Shown here piece by piece: positions 63,559 through 64,000 of a stretch of DNA of 64,000 nt. Within the stretch, counting starts at the first letter, position 1. Every line of letters starts with the position of its first letter. A model generated the notes under the pieces. The model saw only the letters and a list, made by a program, of their open reading frames with translations. It had not been told where the DNA came from and made no database searches. The stretch lies in contig JAAKBF010000042.1 in the NCBI GenBank assembly GCA_012656075.1, forward strand, positions 795,637 through 859,636. The letters are read 5' to 3'. The position numbers and the translations under genes were made by a program. Source of the DNA: Phytophthora hibernalis. Its lineage: Eukaryota > Oomycota > Peronosporomycetes > Peronosporales > Peronosporaceae.

Positions 63559-64000
63559 ACGTTCGACCACTTCACACCACAAATCAACACAAACTCGCAT
63601 CTACACGCCGCTACACGGCCTCGCAGCTACAGCCGCTCTCACCACGCAGGAACCTGCTTCTTGCCCGCCCATCGCATCGGACCTCATTTACCAACTCTCA
63701 CGCCACCGCCTTGCTGTCGCATGACCCACATCGACTCCTGACGAGACAGCCGGTTGCCGCCCATGCCGCGCCTTTGACGGTGCGTTGGTGAAGTGGAGGC
63801 CTCGCACAAGGCCGTGGCCACGAGTGCACTCGTGTGGAGAGTCGGTGGCGATTCTGCTGTGGCGCCCGCCCGTCACGAACCCGCTCCATACAGTTCTGGC
63901 ACCGCCTGGGTCCCAGCGTCGGGAAGGACGACGGAGCGCTTGCACCGACGCGCCATCGTCCACCACGGGACTGGCAGCGTGCGAATGGCTGCAGTAGCGT

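Larger units (their letters stand above)
54681..64000. repeat. Tandem array of about 560-bp units with tRNA-Val genes
   Basis: Sixteen complete units and one partial unit, head to tail, running off the window. Unit starts: 54681, 55241, 55801, 56361, 56921, 57481, 58041, 58601, 59161, 59721, 60281, 60841, 61401, 61959, 62518, 63078, 63637. Lengths are 560 bp except unit 13 (558), 14 (559) and 16 (559). Units differ at only a few bases. Each has a former terminal exon, a perfect CACGAGTGCACTCGTG palindrome (for example 54864-54879) and a minus-strand tRNA-Val(CAC)-like gene about 410 bp in. Marker variants divide the units: GCGAATGGCTGCAG in 1, 2, 16 and 17; GCGGATGGCCGCAG in 3-8, 10 and 15; GCGAATGGCCGCAG in 9 and 11-14. 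Confidence 0.97.

Noticed and set aside
54728..63966. Overlapping open frames of 77-113 codons on both strands in every 560-bp unit, including one starting MLFFSIAYLVAADAT that looks like a signal peptide.
   Set aside because: They stay open only because the units are nearly identical copies. They overlap each other on opposite strands, overlap the former terminal exon, and show no recognisable domain; nothing marks any of them as coding.
54681..64000. A CRISPR-like or satellite array.
   Set aside because: The repeat unit is 560 bp without short spacers and carries a tRNA gene; it is a tandem gene array in a eukaryote, not CRISPR.

Overview
The window is nuclear DNA of a plant-pathogenic oomycete, most likely of the Peronosporales/Pythiales (Phytophthora, downy mildew or Pythium type). 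The grounds are a signal peptide followed by RSLR and an acidic EER block (RXLR-dEER effector architecture), a Crinkler (CRN) N-terminal domain with an LYLAK-type motif, short GT-AG introns of about 60-105 bp, and a transposon mix typical of these genomes (Ty3/gypsy with chromodomain, PiggyBac, Mutator-like, Tc1/mariner, non-LTR). Species cannot be decided from the sequence alone.

Layout. 1-1.8 kb: broken gypsy element A (+). 2.4-2.8 kb: unassigned ORF. 3.2-7.1 kb: host genes, namely an alpha-kinase (-), a thioredoxin-fold TXNDC9/phosducin-like protein (-) and a small type I membrane protein (+). 7.4-10.9 kb: an effector-like patch with a frame-broken RXLR candidate, a frame-broken CRN and a small secreted-protein candidate. 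11.3-12.5 kb: AT-rich, no gene seen. 12.5-22.1 kb: gypsy element C (421-bp LTRs, AATCC target duplication) nested inside the integrase of an older gypsy element B. 23.7-26.7 kb: a three-exon ankyrin-repeat gene (+) and a phenolic acid decarboxylase-like gene (-). 28.5-30.1 kb: a complete but mutated Tc1/mariner element with long terminal inverted repeats. 30.5-34.7 kb: non-LTR RNase H remnant, PiggyBac remnant and an unassigned degenerate ORF. 34.7-40.5 kb: scrambled gypsy element D with about 150-bp LTRs. 40.6-42.8 kb: unassigned degenerate coiled-coil/acidic coding region (-). 44.3-46.3 kb: Mutator-like transposase remnant (-). 47.3-48.3 kb: annexin (-), frame-broken. 50.4-52.5 kb: a near-perfect 2.15-kb palindrome carrying an inverted copy of the 5' half of a gene. 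54.0-64.0 kb: an unassigned gene whose last exon is swallowed by a tandem array of about 560-bp units (16 complete plus one partial), each full unit carrying a tRNA-Val(CAC)-like gene on the minus strand.

Most notable points. (1) Two different gypsy elements (C and D) carry homologous coding sequence on the strand opposite to pol, between the chromodomain and the 3' LTR, plus an opposite-strand coiled-coil ORF between integrase and chromodomain. This suggests a conserved antisense gene in this retrotransposon lineage. (2) In the tRNA array the near-invariant T-loop base C56 is intact only in units 1, 2 and 16; units 3-15 carry U56. (3) The array boundary lies 13 bp inside the last intron of the adjacent gene. 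(4) A 2.15-kb palindrome has copied half of a neighbouring gene.

Most host genes look intact apart from the RXLR, CRN and annexin frames, each of which breaks once. These breaks may be real or may be base-calling errors. No rRNA, CRISPR or bacterial-type operon was seen.
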